A program made the position numbers and the translations under genes. Source: Candidatus Bathyarchaeota archaeon (GTDB lineage: Archaea > Thermoproteota > Bathyarchaeia > 40CM-2-53-6). Taken from it: a stretch of DNA of 36,986 nt. The number at the start of each line of letters is the position of its first letter. The stretch's first letter is position 1. Below, one piece after another: positions 1 through 8,657 of this stretch. Where the stretch lies: contig VBBD01000021.1 of the NCBI GenBank assembly GCA_005882895.1, forward strand, positions 1-36,986, read 5' to 3'. The notes beneath the pieces are model-generated. The model saw only the letters and a program-made list of their open reading frames with translations, did not search any database and was not told the DNA's origin.

Positions 1-2
1 CA

Positions 3-230
3 AACAGCGCTAACGAGGGTTATCCAAATTACGGTGACCTCGTGGTCGAGATAATCTGTGTAAACCCGCCCAGCCAGACAGACGCGATACCCGCATGCCA
101 GAACTATACGAACCAGATCCCAGTTCCAAGCGTTGGCCAGCACATCACGATCACAGGCCCGTATGTTCTAGACGCTGACCATTACAATTGGGCAGAAATA
201 CACCCGGTATACTCGCTAGTAATCAGGTAG
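3..230 (+). CDS. C-terminal end of an exported OB-fold-like protein (5' end outside the window)
   Basis: The reading frame is open from the first complete codon, so only the last 75 or so residues are seen. The visible part contains GDLVVEI, then a segment with two cysteines, then VGQHITITGPYVLDADH followed by WAEIHPVYSL near the C-terminus. The pattern G-x-V-x-x-D-x-x-H-x-W-x-E-I-H-P is, from memory, typical of small extracytoplasmic beta-barrel (OB-fold-like) domains found in secreted bacterial and archaeal proteins; this is recall, not a search. A degraded copy of the same C-terminus lies at 9991-10056. The gene ends 26 bases before the convergent gene at 257-682. Substrate or partner unknown. 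Confidence 0.6.
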   Translation, partial: NSANEGYPNYGDLVVEIICVNPPSQTDAIPACQNYTNQIPVPSVGQHITITGPYVLDADHYNWAEIHPVYSLVIR

Positions 231-256
231 TCGGAGAAGAACGGAATAGAGCAGTG

Positions 257-682
257 TCAGGTTAGTACTATATTGACCATCAAGCTGGGCGGAGTCGTAC
301 TGTAGTATCCTTGGGTTACTGTGACGGTCGCGGTGTACGTTCCCGCGCACGAGGCGACGAGACAGTGGACTGTGAGTGTGAGGGGATTGAATAACTGACC
401 GCAGGTGGCGAAGCTCGTCTGGCTAAGGGACAGGCTGATCTTGATCGGATTGCTCACGCTGGACTTGAGCGTAACAGGACTCGTGACAGCGGGGGCGCAC
501 TTGAACGGGTCGGAGGCGCTACCTATCCCTGTTATGGTGAGCGGGTTTATCATCCAGACAGCTTTAGGCATTGTGAGTGAGGCGAAGCCAACTTCGGCGT
601 AGGCTCCAGCCATGATGAGGCTTATCGAGAGGACTACGATGAGATGTGGAAGATATCGCCTGATAGGGGACGACAATTGCAA
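257..682 (-). CDS. Small secreted hypothetical protein with signal peptide
   Basis: This gene encodes about 141 residues. The N-terminus has basic residues (RRY) followed by a hydrophobic stretch and an AYA-like cleavage region, so a signal peptide is likely. The rest is rich in Thr, Ser and Val with alternating hydrophobic residues, which suggests an extracytoplasmic beta-sandwich, and has three cysteines that could form a disulfide. The start is TTG at 682 or a second TTG at 676. A TATA-like box at 701-710 sits about 25 bases upstream, which would fit a leaderless transcript. It converges on the partial exported protein at the window edge. No specific family was recognised. Confidence 0.6.
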   Translation of the reverse strand: MQLSSPIRRYLPHLIVVLSISLIMAGAYAEVGFASLTMPKAVWMINPLTITGIGSASDPFKCAPAVTSPVTLKSSVSNPIKISLSLSQTSFATCGQLFNPLTLTVHCLVASCAGTYTATVTVTQGYYSTTPPSLMVNIVLT

Positions 683-700
683 CGCGGTCGGCGACCCCTA

Positions 701-710
701 GGAATTTAAG
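701..710 (-). promoter_or_regulatory. TATA-like box for the secreted protein gene
   Basis: Read on the minus strand the sequence is CTTAAATTCC. It is centred 23-29 bases upstream of the two candidate TTG starts (682 and 676), the spacing expected of an archaeal TATA box on a leaderless transcript. No BRE element is obvious. Confidence 0.4.
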
Positions 711-841
711 AGTTGCCCCTGTAGAAGGCGAATTCGACCGTTTGCGCATTCCCTGGATATCCTGATACCCCTCTTTCGAGAGATGAGTAGAACGTCGCTT
801 GGTGATTGCCAGCTTCTCTGGAAGCATAAAAGAGAACGCCC

Positions 842-2308
842 GTGCCGTCTCTGGCCCGAATATTGTTGACGATCCGCGAGACTGCTCCCACGATAGTGAT
901 ACTCGGCCTCGTATCGTTCGAAATCTCAGTGCTCGCGGTCTTGGTGTTCTTTCCCTACCTACCAGACCCTGGACTCTCCAACCTCAACACGGACGTGTAC
1001 GTGCTACTCGCTCCACTGTCCACTCTGCTTCTTCTCGGCCTCCTCTACGCCTGGCTTGCAAAGCTCGGAACCAAAGCGGCTACTCGCCGATCGGTCTCGT
1101 TCAAGTCCTTTCTCCAGTTTCTCTCAGTACCGTTCAGGAGCCTGTTATCCTCGCTTCGATCCGTGTCCTTGTCCGATTCTGCGCAGACGTTCAAGATCCT
1201 GTCCCGTCCCAAGTTGATGCTCGCGGTTAGCCTGGTCGCCAGCTCTCTTCTAGCGTTTGTCCCGTACCGGTCCGACCTGAACCCGAACGGCACACTCGTG
1301 GGCATTGACAGCCCGACTTATGTCGGCTGGATCAGCCAAATGTTGCAGAGACCTCTACCCCAGGCGCTTCAGTACTCGTTTGTCGAGGGCCTCGACGGTT
1401 CCAGGCCGCTGCTGCTGATACCGTTGTATCTTGTCGCGTCGGCCGGAATCTCTCCCAACATGATAATCGAGTACTTGCCAATGGTTCTAGCGCCACTCCT
1501 ATCCTTGTCTACGTACATCTTCGTACGTTTCAGCCAGGGAAGCGCGAGACTTGCTGGACTGACAGCCCTGTTCACTTCAACCTCATTCCACATTACCGCT
1601 GGAATGTGGGGAGGATACTTCGCCAACATGCTCGGGATGATCGAAGCCTACCTGTTCCTAACACTCCTGCTACTATTCTCGAAGTCTCCCTCGACTGCAA
1701 GATATGGCGCCATGTTTGCTTTGTCAATTGCGCTCTTCCTGACGCATCCCTGGACCTGGGTCCTCATCGCCACTGCCTCACTCGTTTTCGCGATCTCGAT
1801 ATGGAAGGAAACGGGTGGTTCCATCCACTTGAAGGCGATTATCGGAATCATCACCGGCGGAATCGTTTTGGACGTCTTGAAGAGCGGTGTCTTCGCGACC
1901 CGGACCGTAGCGGCGGACGTAGCGACAAAAGTGCCTACCATCGGACAGGTGGCCTCCTTCTGGACGAATCTGGTCGAGGCGCTGCTCTATACGCATGGGG
2001 GCCTGTTGGCGAACTGGCTCATCCTAGGGCTTGGGTTATTGTCTGCCTTTGCGTTCCGATTCAGAGATCGGTTCGAGCGTCTGCTCATCATATGGGTTGG
2101 AGCAGCGTCTGTGCCCTTCCTAGTGCTGGACAGCTATCACCAAGCACGTGTCGTGTACGACCTCCCGATTCCAGTACTGGGCTCTATCGCCGTACTCTTC
2201 TTCCTGCCTCTCATAGGAACCAAGAATATACGTTGGCCCGGGCTTTTGATCATCATTCTCCTCGTTCTCAGCGCAAACTACGCTTTGCAGAGTATCTTAT
2301 TCCTCTAA
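842..2308 (+). CDS. Polytopic membrane protein, GT-C-like glycosyltransferase candidate
   Basis: The protein has 488 residues with about ten or more hydrophobic segments. After two N-terminal helices and a basic cytoplasmic stretch, a loop around residue 155 reads GIDSPTYVGW. An acidic residue in the first long extracytoplasmic loop is the usual catalytic place in GT-C glycosyltransferases that use polyprenyl-phosphate sugars. Later segments include LTHPWTW and long Leu/Ile/Val helices. The start is GTG at 842; no closer ATG precedes the first membrane helix. It lies directly upstream of the surface-glycan genes and probably belongs with them, but the family call is inference from topology. 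Confidence 0.5.
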   Translation: MPSLARILLTIRETAPTIVILGLVSFEISVLAVLVFFPYLPDPGLSNLNTDVYVLLAPLSTLLLLGLLYAWLAKLGTKAATRRSVSFKSFLQFLSVPFRSLLSSLRSVSLSDSAQTFKILSRPKLMLAVSLVASSLLAFVPYRSDLNPNGTLVGIDSPTYVGWISQMLQRPLPQALQYSFVEGLDGSRPLLLIPLYLVASAGISPNMIIEYLPMVLAPLLSLSTYIFVRFSQGSARLAGLTALFTSTSFHITAGMWGGYFANMLGMIEAYLFLTLLLLFSKSPSTARYGAMFALSIALFLTHPWTWVLIATASLVFAISIWKETGGSIHLKAIIGIITGGIVLDVLKSGVFATRTVAADVATKVPTIGQVASFWTNLVEALLYTHGGLLANWLILGLGLLSAFAFRFRDRFERLLIIWVGAASVPFLVLDSYHQARVVYDLPIPVLGSIAVLFFLPLIGTKNIRWPGLLIIILLVLSANYALQSILFL

Positions 2309-2327
2309 TCTCTGGTCCTTAATAGAC

Positions 2328-2336
2328 GAATATATC
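2328..2336 (+). promoter_or_regulatory. Possible TATA box upstream of the glycan locus
   Basis: The sequence GAATATATC lies in the 100-base gap between the membrane protein and the first GT4 gene, about 75 bases before its TTG start. The distance is longer than for a leaderless transcript, so the call is tentative. Confidence 0.3.
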
Positions 2337-2408
2337 TTCGGCATTCCAAAGGATGCTTTGGGGGGAGATAAGAATAAGAATCGATGCTATGACCCCTAAC
2401 TTCTCACC

Positions 2409-3506
2409 TTGCGACTGGCTATACTGATTCATCCATTCGGCAGATTCGGTGGAGCGGAGCGCCTTGCCATTCTTCATGCCTTAGGACTCAGAAAGGCAGG
2501 GGTCGAGGTTACGTTGTATACCGATACGACCTTAATGCATCGTGATTGGCTTTCAATGCTCGGGTCTAAGGTCCAAGTGAGAAATCTTCCTTATGGACTG
2601 AGAGGGAGAAACATCATTCGAGAACTCGGCACTTTCGACAGACTACTAATTCATCATCATGTCGAGCCACTAATGGCGAGGCGAATCATCGGCAGATATG
2701 CGGACAAAACGTATTGGTATACCGGTGAGGTCCTCCGAGCCGTTTGGGAAGACAAGATAACAGGCGAAGACTACAGGCAATTTAGCCCCACAGTCTTCCG
2801 TACGGCCAGTCACTTCTACGGGAAACGTTCATGGATCGCCCTCTGGGGCCCAATGTACAATCTGACGGTTTCAATGCTCAGAGTGTTAGACGTGGCCACT
2901 GTCCGCCGATTCAAGGGCATAATCGCAAACAGCGAGTACATGGCAGACCTAGTAAAGAGAATTTACCGCTATCCGGGACCCATGTTCGTGGCATATCCGG
3001 CTCCTTCGCTTCCGGCGTCTATGTTCAAACCCGATTATGGGAACGGCGACTATATTCTCGCCGTGGGCGCACTCTTACCAAACAAGAATCATCATGATCT
3101 CTTGGAAGCCATGTCTCTTCTGGAAGAGCCCCCCCTGCTTCGCATCGTGGGCGAGGGACAGGAGAGACGCAAGCTACAGTCTCAAGCGCGAAAGCAAGGG
3201 GTGGAAACGGAGTTTGATCCCCTAGTCACCGGGGAGGAGCTGTGTCGTCTCTATGAAGGTAGCCTGTTCGTCGTAGTCCCGTCCTTGTCTGAGCCTTTTG
3301 GAATGACTGCAGTGGAAGCCGCGTTGGCCGGCAAGACGTCCGTGGTGACCGAACTCGGAGGAACCAAAGAGTTCGTTCTGGACCAGAAGACGGGGCTTGT
3401 AGTTAATCCTCGACACACCAAGAATTTTGCATCAGCGATGGAAACACTCCTCGACGACAGGGACCTACGAAAGAGCATGGGACAGAGGGCGAGAGAAATT
3501 CTCTAA
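2409..3506 (+). CDS. GT4-family glycosyltransferase, 3' end cut by an inverted repeat
   Basis: The frame encodes 365 residues with a GT-B fold. The N-terminal motif FGRFGGAERL around residues 11-20 is the glycine-rich acceptor-side loop of GT4 enzymes. The C-terminal half has VGALLPNKNHHDLLEA and a nucleotide-sugar-binding region reading SEPFGMTAVEAALAG, including the E-x7-E pattern. It would transfer a sugar from a nucleotide sugar to a lipid-linked or surface glycan. The start is TTG at 2409, giving the typical MRLAIL beginning. The last genuine codons end at about 3488; the final residues and the TAA come from the inverted-repeat copy at 3489-3687, so the native C-terminal helix is missing. 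The encoded end is therefore artificial or mutated. Confidence 0.85.
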   Translation: MRLAILIHPFGRFGGAERLAILHALGLRKAGVEVTLYTDTTLMHRDWLSMLGSKVQVRNLPYGLRGRNIIRELGTFDRLLIHHHVEPLMARRIIGRYADKTYWYTGEVLRAVWEDKITGEDYRQFSPTVFRTASHFYGKRSWIALWGPMYNLTVSMLRVLDVATVRRFKGIIANSEYMADLVKRIYRYPGPMFVAYPAPSLPASMFKPDYGNGDYILAVGALLPNKNHHDLLEAMSLLEEPPLLRIVGEGQERRKLQSQARKQGVETEFDPLVTGEELCRLYEGSLFVVVPSLSEPFGMTAVEAALAGKTSVVTELGGTKEFVLDQKTGLVVNPRHTKNFASAMETLLDDRDLRKSMGQRAREIL

Positions 3507-3687
3507 AAATGAGAATTGCAAGACCCACAGGTAGCAAGAATATGAAGAAGATGAAGTAGACGTAGTAGACCGCCAGCTCCTGCTGAGAAACACCAGGCGT
3601 TGGCGTAGTTGGCAAGAACACGAAGTTTGCAGAGTTAATGACTACGTTCTCTAAGGTTCCCGAGTTTGCAACGAAAACGATTGATTC
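3489..3687. repeat. 199-bp inverted repeat, displaced copy
   Basis: This is an exact reverse complement of 4321-4519, compared base by base with no mismatch over 199 positions. In this copy neither edge makes genetic sense. On the left it interrupts the C-terminus of the GT4 gene, and on the right it interrupts the N-terminal part of the GT-C-like gene whose frame resumes at 3688. It is therefore the duplicated or misplaced copy. The distance between copies is 633 bp. Confidence 0.95.
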
Positions 3688-5790
3688 TCAACATGGACAT
3701 CAGTCTCTCTCTTCAAGAATGCAAACATCAACATAACGTCATACCCGATTCTCACCGCAAACGTAAATCTCACGTCTGGTGTCCGATATGGGGTAAGGTT
3801 CTACGCGCAATATCTCAACAGCACAGAATACAACGTCTGGTGGGAAGGGTCCCCACTCGATCACCGGCCCGGAATAGGATATGAATCCGTTAGAGTCAAC
3901 ATGCAAAGAGAAGCCTTGCTTGCGACTGGTCATTCGGTTGATTCAGTCAACAAAGTGGAACTTTATGTGGAAGATCCTCCCTTTTCCCCACAGAGTTTCC
4001 AGTTTACACTATCCAAACTCTCGTTCGAAAGCGAGAGCCTCGGTAGAGTCTCAAATGGCCAGTATCGAGCAATCTATTATGATTTGAAAAATCCCCCTCA
4101 AAGCAACAGTTTCTTCTATCTGAACACGATCAATTTGGGCGTAACGACAAATGCAAGCCGTGGTGCTGTGTTCTCGATCTATTTTTTCGATGGTCCGACT
4201 GTCTATACCTCTACAACGGCGTCTGGACTTGTGTACAACCCGCTTACATCATTCTCTTTGTACACTTTTTATCCAAACACTCAACAACAAATCTTCCCCG
4301 AACTCTTACCTACTTCCAACGAATCAATCGTTTTCGTTGCAAACTCGGGAACCTTAGAGAACGTAGTCATTAACTCTGCAAACTTCGTGTTCTTGCCAAC
4401 TACGCCAACGCCTGGTGTTTCTCAGCAGGAGCTGGCGGTCTACTACGTCTACTTCATCTTCTTCATATTCTTGCTACCTGTGGGTCTTGCAATTCTCATT
4501 TTTAGAGAATTTCTCTCGCGAAGTCAAGTACCCAAGGTAGCAATCATCATTGTATTATTCACCGGTATGATGTGCAGGATTGCGCTTGCAATAACTACGG
4601 CCCACGTATTCGACATGAATGTTCTCCTATCATCGATTAGAGGATGGTTCCAGTTTAGAAATCCGCTCGGCGCGCTCGGACCCACATTACCGTTCACCTT
4701 CTTCCTCTACTGGACGGCATATTCTCCCTACGTATTGATTCAGCTCGCAGGATTTCAGGACGTCCAGTTCCTAGGGCACGCCGCTGGCGTCGTCGAGGCT
4801 TTCTTTGTTAAGCTGTTTCCCATTCTCATGGATGTCCTCACTTTTTTCTTGCTGCTACGGTTTAGGAAAAGTGGAGCTGGATTCGTGTGGGCTACGTTCT
4901 ATTTTCTCAATCCCCTAGCTATTTTTGTTTCATCGGTCTGGGCCCAGTATGCCGCCGCGACAATGGCTTTCACGGTATGGGGAGTATATTGGATGTCCCG
5001 AGAGAAGTATGCGCGGGCAGCTCTTGCGTTTGTCGTTTCAGGTATGATCGAACTGGTGGGTTTCCTTCCGTATGTGCTGCTTCTGACAAGAACTGCTCGG
5101 ATGAAACTTTACAAAGCGCTTCTGATGTGCGGTCTGGCCATAATACCCGTGTTCTTCTACCCTCCTGAAGCCATCCTCATATTCCGAATCTCTCTTAGCC
5201 TTGCGGGTTTCATTAGTGGCCAGTTCTCGAACCCTGGCAGCTACACCCTTTTGGGAAATTTTCCACAATTGGCCATACTCAACAAGTTGAAACCTCTTCT
5301 CTTATCCCAAGCGATAGTACTTGGAGCAGCTTTGGTCGAAATGTACAGGCATCGGTTGAATGTGGAAAATCTCGTTTTCTTCATTGCTCTATCATCGGGC
5401 TTCTCTCTTTTGTTTTCAAATCTTCTCACATCCTGGGTTTGGCTCCTACCGGTCTGTTTGCTGTTCGCAACTATGAAAGGAAAGAATGACCTCGGTGCCT
5501 TCGTACTCGTCTTTGGCACAAGTATGGCTTTCTTGGAAATAAGTTACGGGTTTGGTTCGACCTACTTGATATTGGGCAATGCCGGATATCCTATTCAGCC
5601 GCCTGCGTTCGAAACTATTAGCAACGGATCGAGAATTTTCAGCATAATGGCAACCGTTTTGGCAGTCTTGTTACTACTCTACCTACGATATGGGAGTGGT
5701 CAACCCGCTAGAACGTTGATTAGAACATCGGGTGTGGTTCTGTCTACATATCTTTTGCTCTATTTTTGGCTCGGGGTTCATCTCGTTTGA
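3688..5790 (+). CDS. GT-C-like membrane glycosyltransferase, 5' end missing
   Basis: The coding frame is open from 3688, immediately after the displaced inverted repeat; an in-frame TGA lies just inside the repeat at 3682-3684. About 700 residues remain. The first 230 or so form a hydrophilic Asn/Thr/Ser-rich domain with beta-type periodicity (for example VRYGVRFYAQYLNSTEY), likely extracytoplasmic and with many possible N-glycosylation sites. About eleven membrane helices follow. The stretch NPLAIFVSSVWAQYAAA resembles the N-P-x5-S-x-W-x-Q motif of ALG6/mannosyltransferase-like GT-C enzymes. An ATG at 3901 would start inside the domain and is not a natural start. The native signal or first helix has been lost, so the gene is probably nonfunctional as assembled. 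Its TGA overlaps the next gene's TTG. Confidence 0.75.
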   Translation, partial: STWTSVSLFKNANINITSYPILTANVNLTSGVRYGVRFYAQYLNSTEYNVWWEGSPLDHRPGIGYESVRVNMQREALLATGHSVDSVNKVELYVEDPPFSPQSFQFTLSKLSFESESLGRVSNGQYRAIYYDLKNPPQSNSFFYLNTINLGVTTNASRGAVFSIYFFDGPTVYTSTTASGLVYNPLTSFSLYTFYPNTQQQIFPELLPTSNESIVFVANSGTLENVVINSANFVFLPTTPTPGVSQQELAVYYVYFIFFIFLLPVGLAILIFREFLSRSQVPKVAIIIVLFTGMMCRIALAITTAHVFDMNVLLSSIRGWFQFRNPLGALGPTLPFTFFLYWTAYSPYVLIQLAGFQDVQFLGHAAGVVEAFFVKLFPILMDVLTFFLLLRFRKSGAGFVWATFYFLNPLAIFVSSVWAQYAAATMAFTVWGVYWMSREKYARAALAFVVSGMIELVGFLPYVLLLTRTARMKLYKALLMCGLAIIPVFFYPPEAILIFRISLSLAGFISGQFSNPGSYTLLGNFPQLAILNKLKPLLLSQAIVLGAALVEMYRHRLNVENLVFFIALSSGFSLLFSNLLTSWVWLLPVCLLFATMKGKNDLGAFVLVFGTSMAFLEISYGFGSTYLILGNAGYPIQPPAFETISNGSRIFSIMATVLAVLLLLYLRYGSGQPARTLIRTSGVVLSTYLLLYFWLGVHLV
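4321..4519. repeat. 199-bp inverted repeat, native copy
   Basis: This copy lies inside the membrane glycosyltransferase frame and is read continuously through both edges, so it is the native location. It encodes the end of the soluble domain and the first membrane helix. A 13-base near-palindrome, AGAGAA-T-TTCTCT, lies at 4504-4516, three bases from the repeat edge. Confidence 0.95.
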
Positions 5791-6947
5791 AGATCGCTCA
5801 CATATCGAGATCTTTGATACAGCCAGCAGGTACTGAACGATCTGTAATGGAGCTAGCTTGTCAAATGGCAGAACAGGGGGTTGACGTCAGAATCTACACC
5901 GCAAGATACAGAGACAATCTCTTCGAAAGGGTAAGAACAATCCAAGTCGAAGTGATCAACAGCGTCGCGCCGCCAATATTCGAATATTATTACGATTTGG
6001 TTCTGGCAAAGAGACTGATTTCTGAAGCGTCGAAGTGGGCTGATGTTCTGATTCTTCATGACGGGCATTCGATGGCATCCTATGCTACGAGGCGCTTTTC
6101 AGTTCCTTGCATTCCGTTCTACCACAACGACAGATGGGACCCTAACATTTGGGGCCTGTTTCGCGGCATCGCGCCAATATACACTCGCCCTTTGGACGCG
6201 CTTGAACTGAAATCCTTAAGGGAAGTTCCACTCGTGTTTGCAAACTCTCAATCCCTCGCGATCGCAATTCGAAACCACGAACCCAAGGCGAGAGTCGTGC
6301 CCATAATAATCGGAGTTGACACATCTAGGTTCGTGCCAAAGTGGAATGAAGACGACGGGTTCCTAATGATGTCCGGCCGACTCCACCCCATCAACAATTT
6401 TGAACTTGGAATCAAAGCGATTGCAGACACGGATCATAACGTGCTCATCGCGTCTATCTTGGAAAGAAGGAATCTACGGTATTACAGACGACTTCAGAAG
6501 ACCGTTTCAAACGATGATAGTCTCCGAAAGAGAGTCAATTTCGAATTCTTAACCGAAACCGCTCTGATAGACCGAATTCAGCGATGTTCCTTGTTCCTTT
6601 CGCCGAGGCTTTTTGACTATCTTGGACATGCAGCTCTTGAACCAATGGCATGTGGAAAGCCCGTTATAGCAAATGATTCATGTGGTAGCATTGAGGAAGA
6701 TCCACCGGTCGTATCGTGTCATAACAATCCAGCACGCTGGCGAGAAGCTGTAAAGGCGCTGATGAATGATCGTAAACTTCGAGAAGATCTTGGACGCAAA
6801 TCGTACGAATTCGTTCAGCAGAAGCATTCGTTGAGAAGAAGTGTCGCCCAAATAGTGCAATACGCTAGTCTTTGCACGAAGGATTATAGGAGAGGAAAAG
6901 GTCTCGATGCCGTTTCGACGTCGTCAAGAAGTGCTCATTTTTACTGA
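5787..6947 (+). CDS. GT4-family glycosyltransferase
   Basis: The protein has about 386 residues starting at TTG 5787, which overlaps the preceding stop (TTGA) and gives the typical MKIAHISRS beginning; an upstream TTG at 5766 would add seven unlikely residues. The loop AGTERSVMELA around residue 15 matches the GT4 GG-x-E-R-x-V pattern with Ala-Gly in place of Gly-Gly. The C-terminal domain contains MMSGRLHPINNFELGIKA and LEPMACGKPVIANDSCGSIEE, the nucleotide-sugar-binding E-x7-E region. It probably adds a hexose to the lipid-linked surface glycan made by this locus. Translational coupling with the preceding gene is likely. Confidence 0.88.
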   Translation: MKIAHISRSLIQPAGTERSVMELACQMAEQGVDVRIYTARYRDNLFERVRTIQVEVINSVAPPIFEYYYDLVLAKRLISEASKWADVLILHDGHSMASYATRRFSVPCIPFYHNDRWDPNIWGLFRGIAPIYTRPLDALELKSLREVPLVFANSQSLAIAIRNHEPKARVVPIIIGVDTSRFVPKWNEDDGFLMMSGRLHPINNFELGIKAIADTDHNVLIASILERRNLRYYRRLQKTVSNDDSLRKRVNFEFLTETALIDRIQRCSLFLSPRLFDYLGHAALEPMACGKPVIANDSCGSIEEDPPVVSCHNNPARWREAVKALMNDRKLREDLGRKSYEFVQQKHSLRRSVAQIVQYASLCTKDYRRGKGLDAVSTSSRSAHFY

Positions 6948-6965
6948 GAAGGAAAGCCGACTCGG

Positions 6966-7904
6966 TTGAGCGACGAGAGACTTCGTGTTAGCTACTTCGG
7001 CTGGGCTTTAGCCAAATCGCTGAGAGTCATCGGCAAAGTCTGGGTAAGGTGCATCATTGAACCCCTACTTCCGCCAACGCCTTCAGCTCGACTCTGGAAG
7101 GGCCGGTTCCTTCATTTGAACGAGGCAGTTGGCCAGATCTTTCCATTACTAACCTACGTAATTTCATGCAAGACTTTCGAAGGAACACGATTTGTTTTTC
7201 GACCATTCACGGATGATGTCGACAAAGTGTCCGCGGACTACGAGAGGATAGTTCGCGAGCTGATGTCCCCCAAGCCATCGGAGGTAGTTGTTGACGCCGG
7301 CGCTAACATAGGAACGCACACTGTTTGGCTGTCGAAGAAAGTTGGGCCATCAGGGTTGGTTTTGGCTATTGAGCCAGAACCTAACAACTTCGCTATCTTG
7401 GAACTCAACCGGCGCTCTAACAATTTGTCGAACATTATTTCGTTAAGAATCGCTCTGTCCTCACAACCTGGCATCGGAAAGCTCGCCGTTCCAAGGCCTA
7501 CGTTAATGGGCCAAGCAAAGGCTCTTGAGCATTCAAATGCTTCTGATTCCCCCGTCGTTCGAGTGGAGTTCCAGACACTCGATAATGTGATAATATCCCA
7601 GAAGATCAGAGTCTCAGCTATCAAAATCGATGTTGAAGGAGCTGAAGTGTCTGTTCTACAAGGAGCAATGAACACAGTGACCAAGTTCAGCCCCAGGCTT
7701 ATCGTAGAAACGCATGGGAAGGGGAATCTGCTGCAATTAAGAACTGCCCTCAAAGCTTTGGGGTTCATCTCTGTAACGGAGGTTCGAGCTAGTTCGAGAC
7801 CTGACGAGGAGAGACACTTTGTTCTTGCTGTCTCAAGTAAGGAACATGCAGTTAGGTCAAAGGGAACGGGGCAGGATCAACTCGCGGCCACCAATGCACG
7901 TTAG
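6966..7904 (+). CDS. FkbM-family SAM-dependent methyltransferase
   Basis: The protein has 312 residues. The SAM-binding motif VVVDAGANIGTHTVWLS sits near residue 110, followed by the acidic strand VLAIEPEPNNF, and KIDVEGAEVSVLQGA near residue 220 is the hallmark of the FkbM family. These enzymes O-methylate sugars or similar hydroxyl groups, which fits the neighbouring glycosyltransferases. The first 100 residues are an extra N-terminal region with no clear motif. The start is TTG at 6966, 18 bases after the preceding gene, so co-transcription is likely. Confidence 0.88.
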   Translation: MSDERLRVSYFGWALAKSLRVIGKVWVRCIIEPLLPPTPSARLWKGRFLHLNEAVGQIFPLLTYVISCKTFEGTRFVFRPFTDDVDKVSADYERIVRELMSPKPSEVVVDAGANIGTHTVWLSKKVGPSGLVLAIEPEPNNFAILELNRRSNNLSNIISLRIALSSQPGIGKLAVPRPTLMGQAKALEHSNASDSPVVRVEFQTLDNVIISQKIRVSAIKIDVEGAEVSVLQGAMNTVTKFSPRLIVETHGKGNLLQLRTALKALGFISVTEVRASSRPDEERHFVLAVSSKEHAVRSKGTGQDQLAATNAR

Positions 7905-7928
7905 CCTGTATTCAGAGCACCTGGTTGC

Positions 7929-8657
7929 ATGATTCTTGATTTTGGCTGCGGAGATGGTCGAAGTTGGGATGCCAACGATGATGTTGTGGGAATCGACATC
8001 AATCTTCATCGGCTGGAGGTTGCCAAAGAGAAGATTTCGGTTGTCCAATGCGATGGGAGATTCTTGCCGTTTAGAAGTTCGGTTTTTTCATTGTTACTCA
8101 GCGATTCTGTGCTGGAACACATTTCCGATTATAGGAGAGCACTCGCGGAAATTGGGAGAGTACTAACCGTCGGGGGAGCCTGTAGGATATGGCAACCTGT
8201 TGACAACGACCCTATCTTTTTTGTCGCAAGAAGAGTCGCTGGAACTTGGAACGGCGACAAGATCTACTCCAAGTTTTTTTCAGGCTACCTTATTCGCCAA
8301 ATGGCCGAATCATTCAAAATCATCTCAGTAGGTTACCTTCCTAACTCTCCAATAGTCGGAATTCTCGGTTTTTTCAACAGAAAAACACCTCGTGCCCTCT
8401 CAACGCTTGACAGATTTTACAAGATCTTTTGTCAAACAACCGGAATTTTCCATTGGGAAGTGGTTATCGAGGCGTCTCGCGTTAACTTTAGTGACCATCT
8501 GGGACATCAGCAAATTTCCGTGCGCGGAATCCCGCGAATCACGAATAACCTTCGTGACCCCCTGCCCCTCCCTTCTATCCGAGGTCAATTCCGAAACGAA
8601 GACGCCTCGCTTCCTCTCAAGGTAAGATATCGCCGATTACTGGAAGCCGTTGTCTAA
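7929..8657 (+). CDS. Class I SAM-dependent methyltransferase (Methyltransf_11 type)
   Basis: The protein has 242 residues. The SAM-binding loop DFGCGDGRS comes almost at the N-terminus, then VGIDINLHRL (ribose-binding acid), CDGRFLPF and SDSVLEHISD, the order seen in Methyltransf_11 proteins. The target is unknown; in this position a glycan or lipid intermediate is likely. The first motif is unusually close to the ATG at 7929. The frame is open upstream to the preceding stop at 7902-7904, and eight codons before the ATG (CCT to TGC) could extend the N-terminus but offer no standard start. Confidence 0.8.
   Translation: MILDFGCGDGRSWDANDDVVGIDINLHRLEVAKEKISVVQCDGRFLPFRSSVFSLLLSDSVLEHISDYRRALAEIGRVLTVGGACRIWQPVDNDPIFFVARRVAGTWNGDKIYSKFFSGYLIRQMAESFKIISVGYLPNSPIVGILGFFNRKTPRALSTLDRFYKIFCQTTGIFHWEVVIEASRVNFSDHLGHQQISVRGIPRITNNLRDPLPLPSIRGQFRNEDASLPLKVRYRRLLEAVV

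Noticed and set aside
3403-3621. 72-residue minus-strand gene
   Set aside because: It is simply the inverted-repeat copy of part of the membrane glycosyltransferase read on the other strand.
3489-4519. Phase-variable invertible promoter or insertion sequence
   Set aside because: No recombinase or transposase gene and no target-site duplication are visible, and inversion of 3688-4320 would not restore either truncated gene.
5766-5786. TTG 5766 as start of the second GT4 gene
   Set aside because: It adds seven residues not typical of the family; TTG 5787 overlaps the preceding stop and gives the standard N-terminus.
3901-5790. ATG 3901 as the real start of the membrane glycosyltransferase
   Set aside because: The upstream frame is open and protein-like to the inverted-repeat edge at 3688.
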